Assembly: GCA_964019135.1 (NCBI GenBank)
Contig: OZ025248.1
Coordinates: 51,329,670 to 51,393,669, forward strand
DNA from: Arenicola marina
Lineage: Eukaryota; Annelida; Polychaeta; Arenicolidae
DNA length: 64,000 nt
Direction of reading: 5' to 3'
In this document: positions 24,800 to 37,124 of the stretch, piece after piece
Layout: every line of letters starts with the position of its first letter
Numbering within the stretch: position 1 is the stretch's first letter
The notes under the pieces: generated by a model
Seen by the model: the letters and a program-made list of their open reading frames with translations, nothing else
Told to the model about the DNA's origin: nothing
Database searches by the model: none
Translations under genes and position numbers: made by a program

Positions 24800-26428
24800 G
24801 TGTGCGCCTCCCCCTGTCACTAACTGTGTCTCTCTCTGTCACTGAGTCTCTTCCTCTCTCCCTGCCGCTGTATGTGTGCGCCGCCCCCTGTCACTAACTG
24901 TCTCTCTCTCTGTCACTGAGTCTCTTCCTCCATCCCTGCCGCTGTATGTGTGCGCCGCCCCCTGTCACTGACTGTCTCTCTCTATGTCACTGAGTCTCTT
25001 CCTCTCTCCCTGCCGCTGTATGTGTGCGCCGCCCCCTGTCACTAACTGTCTCTCTCTCTGTCACTGAGTCTCTTCCTCCCTCCCTGCCGCTGTATGTGTG
25101 CGCCGCCCCCTGTCACTGACTGTCTCTCTCTGTGTCACTGAGTCTCTTCCTCTCTCCCTGCCGCTGTATGTGTGCGCCTCCCCCTGTCACTAACTGTCTC
25201 TCTCTCTGTCACTGAGTCTCTTCCTCTCTCCCTGCCGCTGTATGTGTGCGCCGCCCCCTGTCACTAACTGTCTCTCTCTCTGTCACTGAGTCTCTTCCTC
25301 TCTCCCTGCCGCTGTATGTGTGCGCCGCCCCCTGTCACTAACTGTCTCTCTCTCTGTCACTGAGTCTCTTCCTCTCTCCCTGCCGCTGTATGTGTGCGCC
25401 GCCCCCTGTCACTAACTGTCTCTCTCTCTGTCACTGAGTCTCTTCCTCTCTCCCTGCCGCTGTATGTGTGCGCCTCCCCCTGTCACTAACTGTCTCTCTC
25501 TCTGTCACTGAGTCTCTTCCTCTCTCCCTGCCGCTGTATGTGTGCGCCGCCCCCTGTCACTAACTGTCTCTCTCTCTGTCACTGAGTCTCTTCCTCTCTC
25601 CCTGCCGCTGTATGTGTGCGCCGCCCCCTGTCACTAACTGTCTCTCTCTCTGTCACTGAGTCTCTTCCTCTCTCCCTGCCGCTGTATGTGTGCGCCTCCC
25701 CCTGTCACTAACTGTGTCTCTCTCTGTCACTGAGTCTCTTCCTCTCTCCCTGCCGCTGTATGTGTGCGCCGCCCCCTGTCACTAACTGTCTCTCTCTCTC
25801 TCACTGAGTCTCTTCCTCCCTCCCTGCCGCTGTATGTGTGCGCCGCCCCCTGTCACTGACTGTCTCTCTCTATGTCACTGAGTCTCTTCCTCTCTCCCTG
25901 CCGCTGTATGTGTGCGCCGCCCCCTGTCACTAACTGTCTCTCTCTCTGTCACTGAGTCTCTTCCTCCCTCCCTGCCGCTGTATGTGTGCGCCGCCCCCTG
26001 TCACTGACTGTCTCTCTCTGTGTCACTGAGTCTCTTCCTCTCTCCCTGCCGCTGTATGTGTGCGCCTCCCCCTGTCACTAACTGTCTCTCTCTCTGTCAC
26101 TGAGTCTCTTCCTCTCTCCCTGCCGCTGTATGTGTGCGCCGCCCCCTGTCACTAACTGTCTCTCTCTCTGTCACTGAGTCTCTTCCTCTCTCCCTGCCGC
26201 TGTATGTGTGCGCCGCCCCCTGTCACTAACTGTCTCTCTCTCTGTCACTGAGTCTCTTCCTCTCTCCCTGCCGCTGTATGTGTGCGCCGCCCCCTGTCAC
26301 TAACTGTCTCTCTCTCTGTCACTGAGTCTCTTCCTCTCTCCCTGCCGCTGTATGTGTGCGCCTCCCCCTGTCACTAACTGTCTCTCTCTCTGTCACTGAG
26401 TCTCTTCCTCTCTCCCTGCCGCTGTATG
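24800..26428. repeat. Local duplication in the satellite, offset 888 bp (12 units)
   Basis: Units with CTTCCTCC(A/C)TCCCTGCC occur at 24,921 and 25,809, and a unique TGTGTCACTG variant at 25,131 and 26,019. Both pairs have offset 888, exactly 12 x 74. The shared string runs from about 24,800 to 25,540 and from 25,688 to 26,428, so the copies almost abut. Sequence between 26,430 and 32,850 is ordinary array with scattered short units (for example near 27,580), and I saw no further long block there by eye. Confidence 0.78.
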
Positions 26429-29400
26429 TGTGCGCCTCCCCCTGTCACTAACTGTCTCTCTCTCTGTCACTGAGTCTCTTCCTCTCTCCCTGCCGCTGTA
26501 TGTGTGCGCCGCCCCCTGTCACTAACTGTCTCTCTCTCTGTCACTGAGTCTCTTCCTCTCTCCCTGCCGCTGTATGTGTGCGCCGCCCCCTGTCACTGAC
26601 TGTCTCTCTCTCTGTCACTGAGTCTCTTCCTCTCTCCCTGCCGCTGTATGTGTGCGCCGCCCCCTGTCACTAACTGTCTCTCTCTCTGTCACTGAGTCCC
26701 TTCCTCTCTCCCTGCCGCTGTATGTGTGCGCCTCCCCCTGTCACTAACTGTCTCTCTCTCTGTCACTGAGTCTCTTCCTCTCTCCCTGCTGCTGTATGTG
26801 TGCGCCGCCCCCTGTCACTGACTGTCTCTCTCTCTGTCACTGAGTCTCTTCCTCTCCCCCTGCCGCTGTATGTGTGCGCCGCCCCCTGTCACTAACTGTG
26901 TCTCTCTCTGTCACTGAGTCTCTTCCTCTCTCCCTGCCGCTGTATGTGTGCGCCGCCCCCTGTCACTAACTGTGTCTCTCTCTGTCACTGAGTCTCTTCC
27001 TCTCTCCCTGCCGCTGTATGTGTGCGCCGCCCCCTGTCACTAACTGTCTCTCTCTCTGTCACTGAGTCTCTTCCTCTCTCCCTGCCGCTGTATGTGTGCG
27101 CCGCCCCCTGTCACTAACTGTGTCTCTCTCTGTCACTGAGTCTCTTCCTCTCTCCCTGCCGCTGTATGTGTGCGCCGCCCCTGGTCACTGACTGTCTCTC
27201 TCTCTGTCACTGAGTCTCTTCCTCTCTCCCTGCCGCTGTATGTGTGCGCCGCCCCTGGTCACTGACTGTCTCTCTCTCTGTCACTGAGTCTCTTCCTCTC
27301 TCCCTGCCGCTGTATGTGTGCGCCGCCCCCTGTCACTAACTGTGTCTGTCTCTGTTACTGAGTCTCTTCCTCTCTCCCTGCCGCTGTATGTGTGCGCCGC
27401 CCCCTGTCACTGACTGTCTCTCTCTCTGTCACTGAGTCTCTTCCTCTCTCCCTGCCGCTGTATGTGTGCGCCGCCCCTTGTCACTAACTGTCTCTCTCTC
27501 TGTCACTGAGTCTCTTCCTCTCTCCCTGCTGCTGTATGTGTGCGCTTCCCCCTGTCACTGACTGTCTCACTGTCTTCCTCTCTCTCTGTCACTGAGTCTC
27601 TTCCTCTCTCCCTGCTGCTGTATGTGTGCGCTTCCTCCTGTCACTGACTGTCTCTCTCTCTGTCACTGAGTCTCTTCCTCTCTCCCTGCCGCTGTATGTG
27701 TGCGCCTCCCCCTGTCACTGACTGTCTCTCTCTCTGTCACTGAGTCTCTTCCTCTCTCCCTGCCGCTGTATGTGTGCGCCTCCCCCTGTCACTACCTGTG
27801 TCTCTCTCTGTCACTGAGTCTCTTCCTCTCTCCCTGCCGCTGTATGTGTGCGCCTCCCCCTGTCACTACCTGTGTCTCTCTCTGTCACTGAGTCTCTTCC
27901 TCTCTCCCTGCCGCTGTATGTGTGCGCCTCCCCCTGTCACTAACTGTGTCTCTCTCTGTCATTGAGTCACTTCCTCTCTCCCTGCCGCTGTATGTGTGCG
28001 CCTCCCCCTGTCACTGACTGTCTCTCTCTCTGTCACTGAGTCTCTTCCTCTCTCCCTGCCGCTGTATGTGTGCGCCGCCCCCTGTCACTGACTGTCTCTC
28101 TCCCTGTCACTGAGTCTCTTCCTCTCTCCCTGCTGCTGTATGTGTGCGCCTCCCCCTGTCACTAACTGTCTCTCTCCCTGTCACTGAGTCTCTTCCTCTC
28201 TCCCTGCCGCTGTATGTGTGCGCCTCCCCCTGTCACTAACTGTCTCTCTCCCTGTCACTGAGTCTCTTCCTCTCTCCCTGCCGCTGTATGTGTGCGCCTC
28301 CCCCTGTCACTAACTGTGTCTCTCTCTGTCACTGAGTCTCTTCCTCTCTCCCTGCCGCTGTATGTGTGCGCCGCCCCCTGTCACTAACTGTCTCTCGCCC
28401 TGTCACTGAGTCTCTTCCTTTCTCCCTGCCGCTGTATGTGTGCGCCTCCCCCTGTCACTAACTGTCTCTCTCTCTGTCACTGAGTCTCTTCCTCTCTCCC
28501 TGCCGCTGTATGTGTACGCCGCCCCCTGTCACTGACTGTCTCTCTCTATGTCACTGAGTCTCTTCCTCTCTCCCTGCCGCTGTATGTGTGCGCCTCCCCC
28601 TGTCACTAACTGTCTCTCTCTCTGTCACTGAGTCTCTTCCTCTCTCCCTGCCGCTGTATGTGTGCGCCGCCCCCTGTCACTAACTGTCTCTCTCTCTGTC
28701 ACTGAGTCTCTTCCTCTCACCCTGCCGCTGTATGTGTGCGCCTCCCCCTGTCACTAACTGTCTCTCTCTCTGTCACTGAGTCTCTTCCTCTCACCCTGCC
28801 CCTGTGTGTGTGCGCCTCCCCCTGTCACTACCTGTGTCCCTCTCTGTCACTGAGTCTCTTCCTCTCTCCCTGCCGCTGTGTGTGTGCGCCTCTCCCTGTC
28901 ACTGACTGTCTCTCTCTGTGTCACTGAGTCTCTTCCCCTCTCCCTGCCGCTGTGTGTGTGCGCCTCTCCCTGTCACTGACTGTCTCTCTCTATGTCACTG
29001 AGTCACTTCCTCTCTCCCTGCCGCTGTATGTGTGCGCCTCCCCCTGTCACTAACTGTCTCTCTCTCTGTCACTGAGTCTCTTCCTCTCTCCCTGCCGCTG
29101 TATGTGTGCGCCTCCCCCTGTCACTAACTGTCTCTCTCTCTCTCTGTCACTGAGTCTCTTCCTCTCTCCCTGCCGCTGTATGTGTGCGCCGCCCCCTGTC
29201 ACTGACTGTGTCTCTCTCTGTCACTGAGTCTCTTCCTCTCTCCCTGCCGCTGTGTGTGTGCGCCTCTCCCTGTCACTGACTGTCTCTCTCTCTGTCACTG
29301 AGTCTCTTCCCCTCTCCCTGCCGCTGTGTGTGTGCGCCTCTCCCTGTCACTGACTGTCTCTCTCTATGTCACTGAGTCACTTCCTCTCTCCCTGCCGCTG

Positions 29401-32400
29401 TATGTGTGCGCCTCCCCCTGTCACTAACTGTCTCTCTCTCTGTCACTGAGTCTCTTCCTCTCTCCCTGCCGCTGTATGTGTGCGCCTCCCCTGTCACTAA
29501 CTGTCTCTCTCTCTCTCTGTCACTGAGTCTCTTCCTCTCTCCCTGCCGCTGTATGTGTGCGCCTCCCCCTGTCACTGACTGTGTCTCTCTCTGTAACTGA
29601 GTCTCTTCCTCTCTCCCTGCCGCTGTATGTGTGCGCCTCCCCCTGTCACTAACTGTCTCTCTCTCTGTCACTGAGTCTCTTCCTCTCTCCCTGCTGCTGT
29701 ATGTGTGCGCCGCCCCCTGTCACTAACTGTCTCTCTCTCTGTCACTGAGTCTCTTCCTCTCTCCCTGCCGCTGTATGTGTGCGCCGCCCCCTGTCACTGA
29801 CTGTCTCTCTCTCTGTCACTGAGTCTCTTCCTCTCTCCCTGCCGCTGTATGTGTGCGCCGCCCCCTGTCACTAACTGTCTCTCTCTCTGTCACTGAGTCT
29901 CTTCCTCTCTCCCTGCCGCTGTATGTGTGCGCCGCCCCCTGTCACTGACTGTCTCTCTCTCTGTCACTGAGTCTCTTCCTCTCGCCCTGCCGCTGTATGT
30001 GTGCGCCGCCCCTTGTCACTAACTGTCTCTCTCTCTGTCACTGAGTCTCTTCCTCTCTCCCTGCCGCTGTATGTGTGCGCCTCCCCCTGTCACTAACTGT
30101 CTCTCTCTCTGTCACTGAGTCTCTTCCTCTCTCCCTGCCGCTGTATGTGTGCGCCGCCCCCTGTCACTAACTGCGTCTCTCTCTGTCACTGAGTCTCTTC
30201 CTCTCTCCCTGCCGCTGTATGTGTGCGCCGCCCCCTGTCACTAACTGTGTCTCTCTCTGTCACTGAGTCTCTTCCTCTCTCCCTGCCGCTGTATGTGTGC
30301 GCCTCCCCCTGTCACTAACTGTCTCTCTCTCTGTCACTGAGTCTCTTCCTCTCACCCTGCCGCTGTATGTGTGCGCCTCCCCCTGTCACTAACTGTCTCT
30401 CTCTCTGTCACTGAGTCTCTTCCTCTCTCCCTGCCGCTGTATGTGTGCGCCTCCCCCTGTCACTAACTGTCTCTCTCTCTGTCACTGAGTCTCTTCCTCT
30501 CTCCCTGCCGCTGTATGTGTGCGCCGCCCCCTGTCACTAACTGCGTCTCTCTCTGTCACTGAGTCTCTTCCTCTCTCCCTGCCGCTGTATGTGTGCGCCG
30601 CCCCCTGTCACTAACTGTCTCTCTCTCTGTCACTGAGTCTCTTCCTCTCTCCCTGCCGCTGTATGTGTGCGCCTCCTTCTGTCACTGACTGTCTCTCTCT
30701 CTGTCACTGAGTCTCTTCCTCTCTCCCTGCCGCTGTATGTGTGCGCCGCCCCCTGTCACTAACTGTCTCTCTCTCTGTCACTGAGTCTCTTCCTCTCTCC
30801 CTGCCGCTGTATGTGTGCGCCGCCCCCTGTCACTAACTGTCTCTCTCTCTGTCACTGAGTCTCTTCCTCTCTCCCTGCCGCTGTATGTGTGCGACGCCCC
30901 CTGTCACTGACTGTCTCTCTCTCTGTCACTGAGTCTCTTCCTCTCTCCCTGCCGCTGTATGTGTGCGCCGCCCCCTGTCACTAACTGTGTCTCTCTCTGT
31001 CACTGAGTCTCTTCCTCTCTCCCTGCCGCTGTATGTGTGCGCCGCCCCCTGTCACTAACTGTCTCTCTCTCTGTCACTGAGTCTCTTCCTCTCTCCCTGC
31101 CGCTGTATGTGTGCGCCGCCCCCTGTCACTGACTGTCTCTCTCTGTCACTGAGTCTCTTCCTCTCTCCCTGCCGCTGTATGTGTGCGCCGCCCCCTGTCA
31201 CTAACTGTGTCTCTCTCTGTCACTGAGTCTCTTCCTCTCTCCCTGCCGCTGTATGTGTGCGCCGCCCCCTGTCACTAACTGTGTCTCTCTCTGTCACTGA
31301 GTCTCTTCCTCTCTCCCTGCCGCTGTATGTGTGCGCCGCCCCCTGTCACTGACTGTCTCTCTCTTTCACTGAGTCTCTTCCTCTCTCCCTGCCGCTGTAT
31401 GTGTGCGCCGCCCCCTGTCACTAACTGTCTCTCTCTCTGTCACTGAGTCTCTTCCTCTCTCCCTGCCGCTGTATGTGTGCGCCGCCCCTTGTCACTAACT
31501 GTGTCTCTCTCTGTCACTGAGTCTCTTCCTCTCTCCCTGCCGCTGTATGTGTGCGCCGCCCCCTGTCACTAACTGTGTCTCTCTCTGTCACTGAGTCTCT
31601 TCCTCTCTCCCTGCCGCTGTATGTGTGCGCCGCCCCCTGTCACTAACTGTCTCTCTCTCTGTCACTGAGTCTCTTCCTCTCTCCCTGCCGCTGTATGTGT
31701 GCGCCGCCCCCTGTCACTAACTGTCTCTCTCTCTGTCACTGAGTCTCTTCCTCTCTCCCTGCCGCTGTATGTGTGCGCCTCCCCCTGTCACTAACTGTGT
31801 CTCTCTCTGTCACTGAGTCTCTTCCTCTCTCCCTGCCGCTGTATGTGTGCGCCGCCCCCTGTCACTAACTGTCTCTCTCTCTGTCACTGAGTCTCTTCCT
31901 CTCTCCCTGCCGCTGTATGTGTGCGCCGCCCCCTGTCACTAACTGTCTCTCTCTCTGTCACTGAGTCTCTTCCTCTCTCCCTGTCGCTGTATGTGTGCGC
32001 CGCCCCCTGTCACTAACTGTCACTCTCTCTGTCACTGAGTCTCTTCCTCTCGCCCTGCCGCTGTATGTGTGCGCCGCCCCCTGTCACTAACTGTCTCTTT
32101 CTCTGTCACTGAGTCTCTTCCTCTCTCCCTGCCGCTGTATGTGTGCGCCGCCCCCTGTCACTAACTGTGTCTCTCTCTGTCACTGAGTCTCTTCCTCTCT
32201 CCCTGCCGCTGTATGTGTGCGCCGCCCCCTGTCACTAACTGTCTCTCTCTCTGTCACTGAGTCTCTTCCTCTCTCCCTGCTGCTGTATGTGTGCGCCGCC
32301 CCCTGTCACTAACTGTCTCTCTCTCTGTCACTGAGTCTCTTCCTCTCTCCCTGCCGCTGTATGTGTGCGCCGCCCCCTGTCACTGACTGTCTCTCTCTGT

Positions 32401-32849
32401 CACTGAGTCTCTTCCTCTCTCCCTGCCGCTGTATGTGTGCGCCGCCCCCTGTCACTAACTGTCTCTCTCTCTGTCACTGAGTCTCTTCCTCTCTCCCTGC
32501 CGCTGTATGTGTGCGCCTCCCCCTGTCACTAACTGTGTCTCTCTCTGTCACTGAGTCTCTTCCTCTCGCCCTGCCGCTGTATGTGTGCGCCGCCCCCTGT
32601 CACTAACTGTCTCTCTCTCTGTCACTGAGTCTCTTCCTCTCTCCCTGCCGCTGTATGTGTGCGCCTCCCCCTGTCACTAACTGTGTCTCTCTCTGTCACT
32701 GAGTCTCTTCCTCTCTCCCTGCCGCTGTATGTGTGCGCCTCCCCCTGTCACTAACTGTCTCTCTCTCTGTCACTGAGTCTCTTCCTCTCTCCCTGCCGCT
32801 GTATGTGTGCGCCTCCCCCTGTCACTAACTGTCTCTCTCTCTGTCACTG

Positions 32850-35800
32850 AGTCTCTTCCTCTCTCCCTGCCGCTGTATGTGTGCGCCTCCCCCTGTCACT
32901 AACTGTCTCTCTCTCTGTCACTGAGTCTCTTCCTCTCTCCCTGCCGCTGTATGTGTGCGCCGCCCCCTGTCACTAACTGTGTCTCTCTCTGTCACAGAGT
33001 CTCTTCCTCTCTCCCTGCCGCTGTATGTGTGCGCCTCCCCCTGTCACTAACTGTGTCTCTCTCTGTCACTGAGTCTCTTCCTCTCGCCCTGCCGCTGTAT
33101 GTGTGCGCCGCCCCCTGTCACTAACTGTCTCTCTCTCTGTCACTGAGTCTCTTCCTCTCTCCCTGCCGCTGTATGTGTGCGCCGCCCCCTGTCACTAACT
33201 GTGTCTCTCTCTGTTCCTGAGTCTCTTCCTCTCTCCCTGCCGCTGTATGTGTGCGCCTCCCCCTGTCACTGACTGTCTCTCTCTCTCCCTGTCACTGAGT
33301 CTCTTCCTCTCTCTCTGTCACTGAGTCTCTTCCTCTCTCCCTGCAGCTGTATGTGTGCGCCTCCCCCTGTCACTAACTGTCTCTCTCTCTGTCACTGAGT
33401 CTCTTCCTCTCTCCCTGCCGCTGTATGTGTGCGCCTCCCCCTGTCACTAACTGTCTCTCTCTCTGTCACTGAGTATCTTCCTCTCTCCCTGCCGCTGTAT
33501 GTGTGCGCCTCCCCCTGTCACTGACTGTCTCTCTCTCTGTCACTGAGTCTCTTCCTCTCTCCCTGCCGCTGTATGTGTGCGCCGCCCCCTGTCACTAACT
33601 GTCTCTCTCTCTGTCACTGAGTCTCTTCCTCTCTCCCTGCCGCTGTATGTGTGCGCCTCCCCCTGTCACTAACTGTCTCTCTCTCTGTCACTGAGTCTCT
33701 TCCTCTCTCCCTGCCGCTGTATGTGTGCGCCTCCCCCTGTCACTGACTGTCTCTCTCTGTCACTGAGTCTCTTCCTCTCTCCCTGCCGCTGTATGTGTGC
33801 GCCGCCCCCTGTCACTAACTGTGTCTCTCTCTGTCACTGAGTCTCTTCCTCTCTCCCTGCCGCTGTATGTGTGCGCCGCCCCCTGTCACTGACTGTCTCT
33901 CTCTCTGTCACTGAGTCTCTTCCTCTCTCCCTGCCGCTGTATGTGTGCGCCTCCCCCTGTCACTAACTGTCTCTCTCTCTGTCACTGAGTCTCTTCCTCT
34001 CTCCCTGCCGCTGTATGTGTGCGCCGCCCCCTGTCACTAACTGTCTCTCTCTCTGTCACTGAGTCTCTTCCTCTCTCCCTGCCGCTGTATGTGTGCGCCT
34101 CCCTCTGTCACTAACTGTCTCTCTCTCTGTCACTGAGTCTCTTCCTCTCTCCCTGCCGCTGTATGTGTGCGCTTTCCCCTGTCACTAACTGTCTCTCTCT
34201 CTGTCACTGAGTCTCTTCCTCTCTCCCTGCCGCTGTATGTGTGCGCCTCCCCCTGTCACTGACTGTCTCTCTCTCTGTCACTGAGTCTCTTCCTCTCTCC
34301 CTGCCGCTGTATGTGTGCGCCGCACCCTGTCACTAACTGTCTCTCTCTCTGTCACTGAGTCTCTTCCTCTCTCCCTGCCGCTGTATGTGTGCGCCTCCCC
34401 CTGTCACTAACTGTCTCTCTCTCTGTCACTGAGTCTCTTCCTCTCTCCCTGCCGCTGTATGTGTGCGCCTCTCCCAGTCACTAACTGTCTCTCTCTCTCT
34501 CTGTCACTGAGTCTCTTCCTCTCTCCCTGCCGCTGTATGTGTGCGCCTCCCCCTGTCACTAACTGTCTCTCTCTCTGTCACTGAGTCTCTTCCTCTCTCC
34601 CTGCCGCTGTATGTGTGCGCCTCCCCCTGTCACTAACTGTCTCTCTCTCTGTCACTGAGTCTCTTCCTCTCTCCCTGCCGCTGTATGTGTGCGCCTCTCC
34701 CAGTCACTAACTGTCTCTCTCTCTCTCTGTCACTGAGTCTCTTCCTCTCTCCCTGCCGCTGTATGTGTGCGCCGCCCCCTGTCACTAACTGTCTCTCTCT
34801 CTGTCACTGAGTCTCTTCCTCTCTCCCTGCCGCTGTATGTGTGCGCCGCCCCCTGTCACTAACTGTCTCTCTCTCTGTCACTGAGTCTCTTCCTCTCTCC
34901 CTGCCGCTGTATGTGTGCGCCTCCCCCTGTCACTAACTGTCTCTCTCTCTGTCACTGAGTCTCTTCCTCTCTCCCTGCCGCTGTATGTGTGCGCCTCCCC
35001 CTGTCACTAACTGTCTCTCTCTCTCTCTGTCACTGAGTCTCTTCCTCCCTCCCTGCCGCTGTATGTGTGCGCCGCCCCCTGTCACTAACTGTCTCTCTCT
35101 CTGTCACTGAGTCTCTTCCTCTCTCCCTGCCGCTGTATGTGTGCGCCTCCCCCTGTCACTAACTGTCTCTCTCTCTGTCACTGAGTCTCTTCCTCTCTCC
35201 CTGCCGCTGTATGTGTGCGCCGCCCCCTGTCACTAACTGTGTCTCTCTCTGTCACTGAGTCTCTTCCTCTCTCCCTGCCGCTGTATGTGTGCGCCGCCCC
35301 CTGTCACTGACTGTCTCTCTCTCTGTCACTGAGTCTCTTCCTCTCTCCCTGCCGCTGTATGTGTGCGCCTCCCCCTGTCACTAACTGTCTCTCTCTCTGT
35401 CACTGAGTCTCTTCCTCTCTCCCTGCCGCTGTATGTGTGCGCCGCCCCCTGTCACTAACTGTCTCTCTCTCTGTCACTGAGTCTCTTCCTCTCTCCCTGC
35501 CGCTGTATGTGTGCGCCTCCCTCTGTCACTAACTGTCTCTCTCTCTGTCACTGAGTCTCTTCCTCTCTCCCTGCCGCTGTATGTGTGCGCCTCCCCCTGT
35601 CACTGACTGTCTCTCTCTCTGTCACTGAGTCTCTTCCTCTCTCCCTGCCGCTGTATGTGTGCGCCGCACCCTGTCACTAACTGTCTCTCTCTCTGTCACT
35701 GAGTCTCTTCCTCTCTCCCTGCCGCTGTATGTGTGCGCCTCCCCCTGTCACTAACTGTCTCTCTCTCTGTCACTGAGTCTCTTCCTCTCTCCCTGCCGCT

Positions 35801-37124
35801 GTATGTGTGCGCCTCTCCCAGTCACTAACTGTCTCTCTCTCTCTCTGTCACTGAGTCTCTTCCTCTCTCCCTGCCGCTGTATGTGTGCGCCTCCCCCTGT
35901 CACTAACTGTCTCTCTCTCTGTCACTGAGTCTCTTCCTCTCTCCCTGCCGCTGTATGTGTGCGCCTCCCCCTGTCACTAACTGTCTCTCTCTCTGTCACT
36001 GAGTCTCTTCCTCTCTCCCTGCCGCTGTATGTGTGCGCCTCTCCCAGTCACTAACTGTCTCTCTCTCTCTCTGTCACTGAGTCTCTTCCTCTCTCCCTGC
36101 CGCTGTATGTGTGCGCCGCCCCCTGTCACTAACTGTCTCTCTCTCTGTCACTGAGTCTCTTCCTCTCTCCCTGCCGCTGTATGTGTGCGCCGCCCCCTGT
36201 CACTAACTGTCTCTCTCTCTGTCACTGAGTCTCTTCCTCTCTCCCTGCCGCTGTATGTGTGCGCCTCCCCCTGTCACTAACTGTCTCTCTCTCTGTCACT
36301 GAGTCTCTTCCTCTCTCCCTGCCGCTGTATGTGTGCGCCTCCCCCTGTCACTAACTGTCTCTCTCTCTCTCTGTCACTGAGTCTCTTCCTCTCTCCCTGC
36401 CGCTGTATGTGTGCGCCTCCCCCTGTCACTAACTGTCTCTCTCTCTGTCACTGAGTCTCTTCCTCTCTCCCTGCCGCTGTATGTGTGCGCCTCCCCCTGT
36501 CACTAACTGTCTCTCTCTCTGTCACTGAGTCTCTTCCTCTCTCCCTGCCGCTGTATGTGTGCGCCTCCCCCTGTCACTAACTGTCTCTCTCTCTGTCACT
36601 GAGTCTCTTCCTCTCTCCCTGCCGCTGTATGTGTGCGCCTCCCCCTGTCACTGACTGTCTCTCTCTCTGTCACTGAGTCTCTTCCTCTCTCCCTGCCGCT
36701 GTATGTGTGCGCCTCCCCCTGTCACTGACTGTCTCTCTCTCTGTCACTGAGTCTCTTCCTCTCTCCCTGCCGCTGTATGTGTGCGCCTCCCCCTGTCACT
36801 GACTGTCTCTCTCTCTGTCACTGAGTCCCTTCCTCTCTCCCTGCCGCTGTATGTGTGCGCCTCTCCCAGTCACTAACTGTCTCTCTCTCTCTCTGTCACT
36901 GAGTCTCTTCCTCTCTCCCTGCCGCTGTATGTGTGCGCCGCCCCCTGTCACTAACTGTCTCTCTCTCTGTCACTGAGTCTCTTCCTCTCTCCCTGCCGCT
37001 GTATGTGTGCGCCGCCCCCTGTCACTAACTGTCTCTCTCTCTGTCACTGAGTCTCTTCCTCTCTCCCTGCCGCTGTATGTGTGCGCCTCCCCCTGTCACT
37101 GACTGTCTCTCTCTCTGTCACTGA
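32850..37124. repeat. Higher-order block A near the right end (~4.27 kb)
   Basis: This block pairs with 37,125-41,360. Landmarks at offset 4,274 are GTCACAGAGT (32,991/37,265), CTGTTCCTGA (33,211/37,485), CTGCAGCTGT (33,341/37,615), GCGCTTTCCCC (34,169/38,443), GCCGCACC (34,319/38,593) and CTCCCAGTCA (34,471/38,745 and 34,697/38,971). From about 36,360 the offset becomes 2,930, because block A contains an extra internal duplication of ~1,344 bp that block B lacks. Confidence 0.9.
33720..36375. repeat. Nested duplication inside block A, offset 1,418 then 1,344 bp
   Basis: The TAACTGTGTC unit at 33,821 recurs at 35,239, and GCGCCTCCCTCTG at 34,095 recurs at 35,513, both at offset 1,418. GCCGCACC at 34,319 recurs at 35,663 (offset 1,344). 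The 74-bp change is the loss of the single GCGCTTTCCCC unit from the second copy. The pair of CTCCCAGTCA units with long CT runs recurs in the same order. Confidence 0.82.

Noticed and set aside
5108-29671. Short open frames inside the satellite, such as the minus-strand repeat MTGGGAHIQRQGERKRLSD and + strand Leu/Ser/Cys-rich frames.
   Set aside because: They appear only where neighbouring units are 72 bp or where indels keep the frame, and 74 is not a multiple of three. They recur at duplicated positions and have no codon signature.
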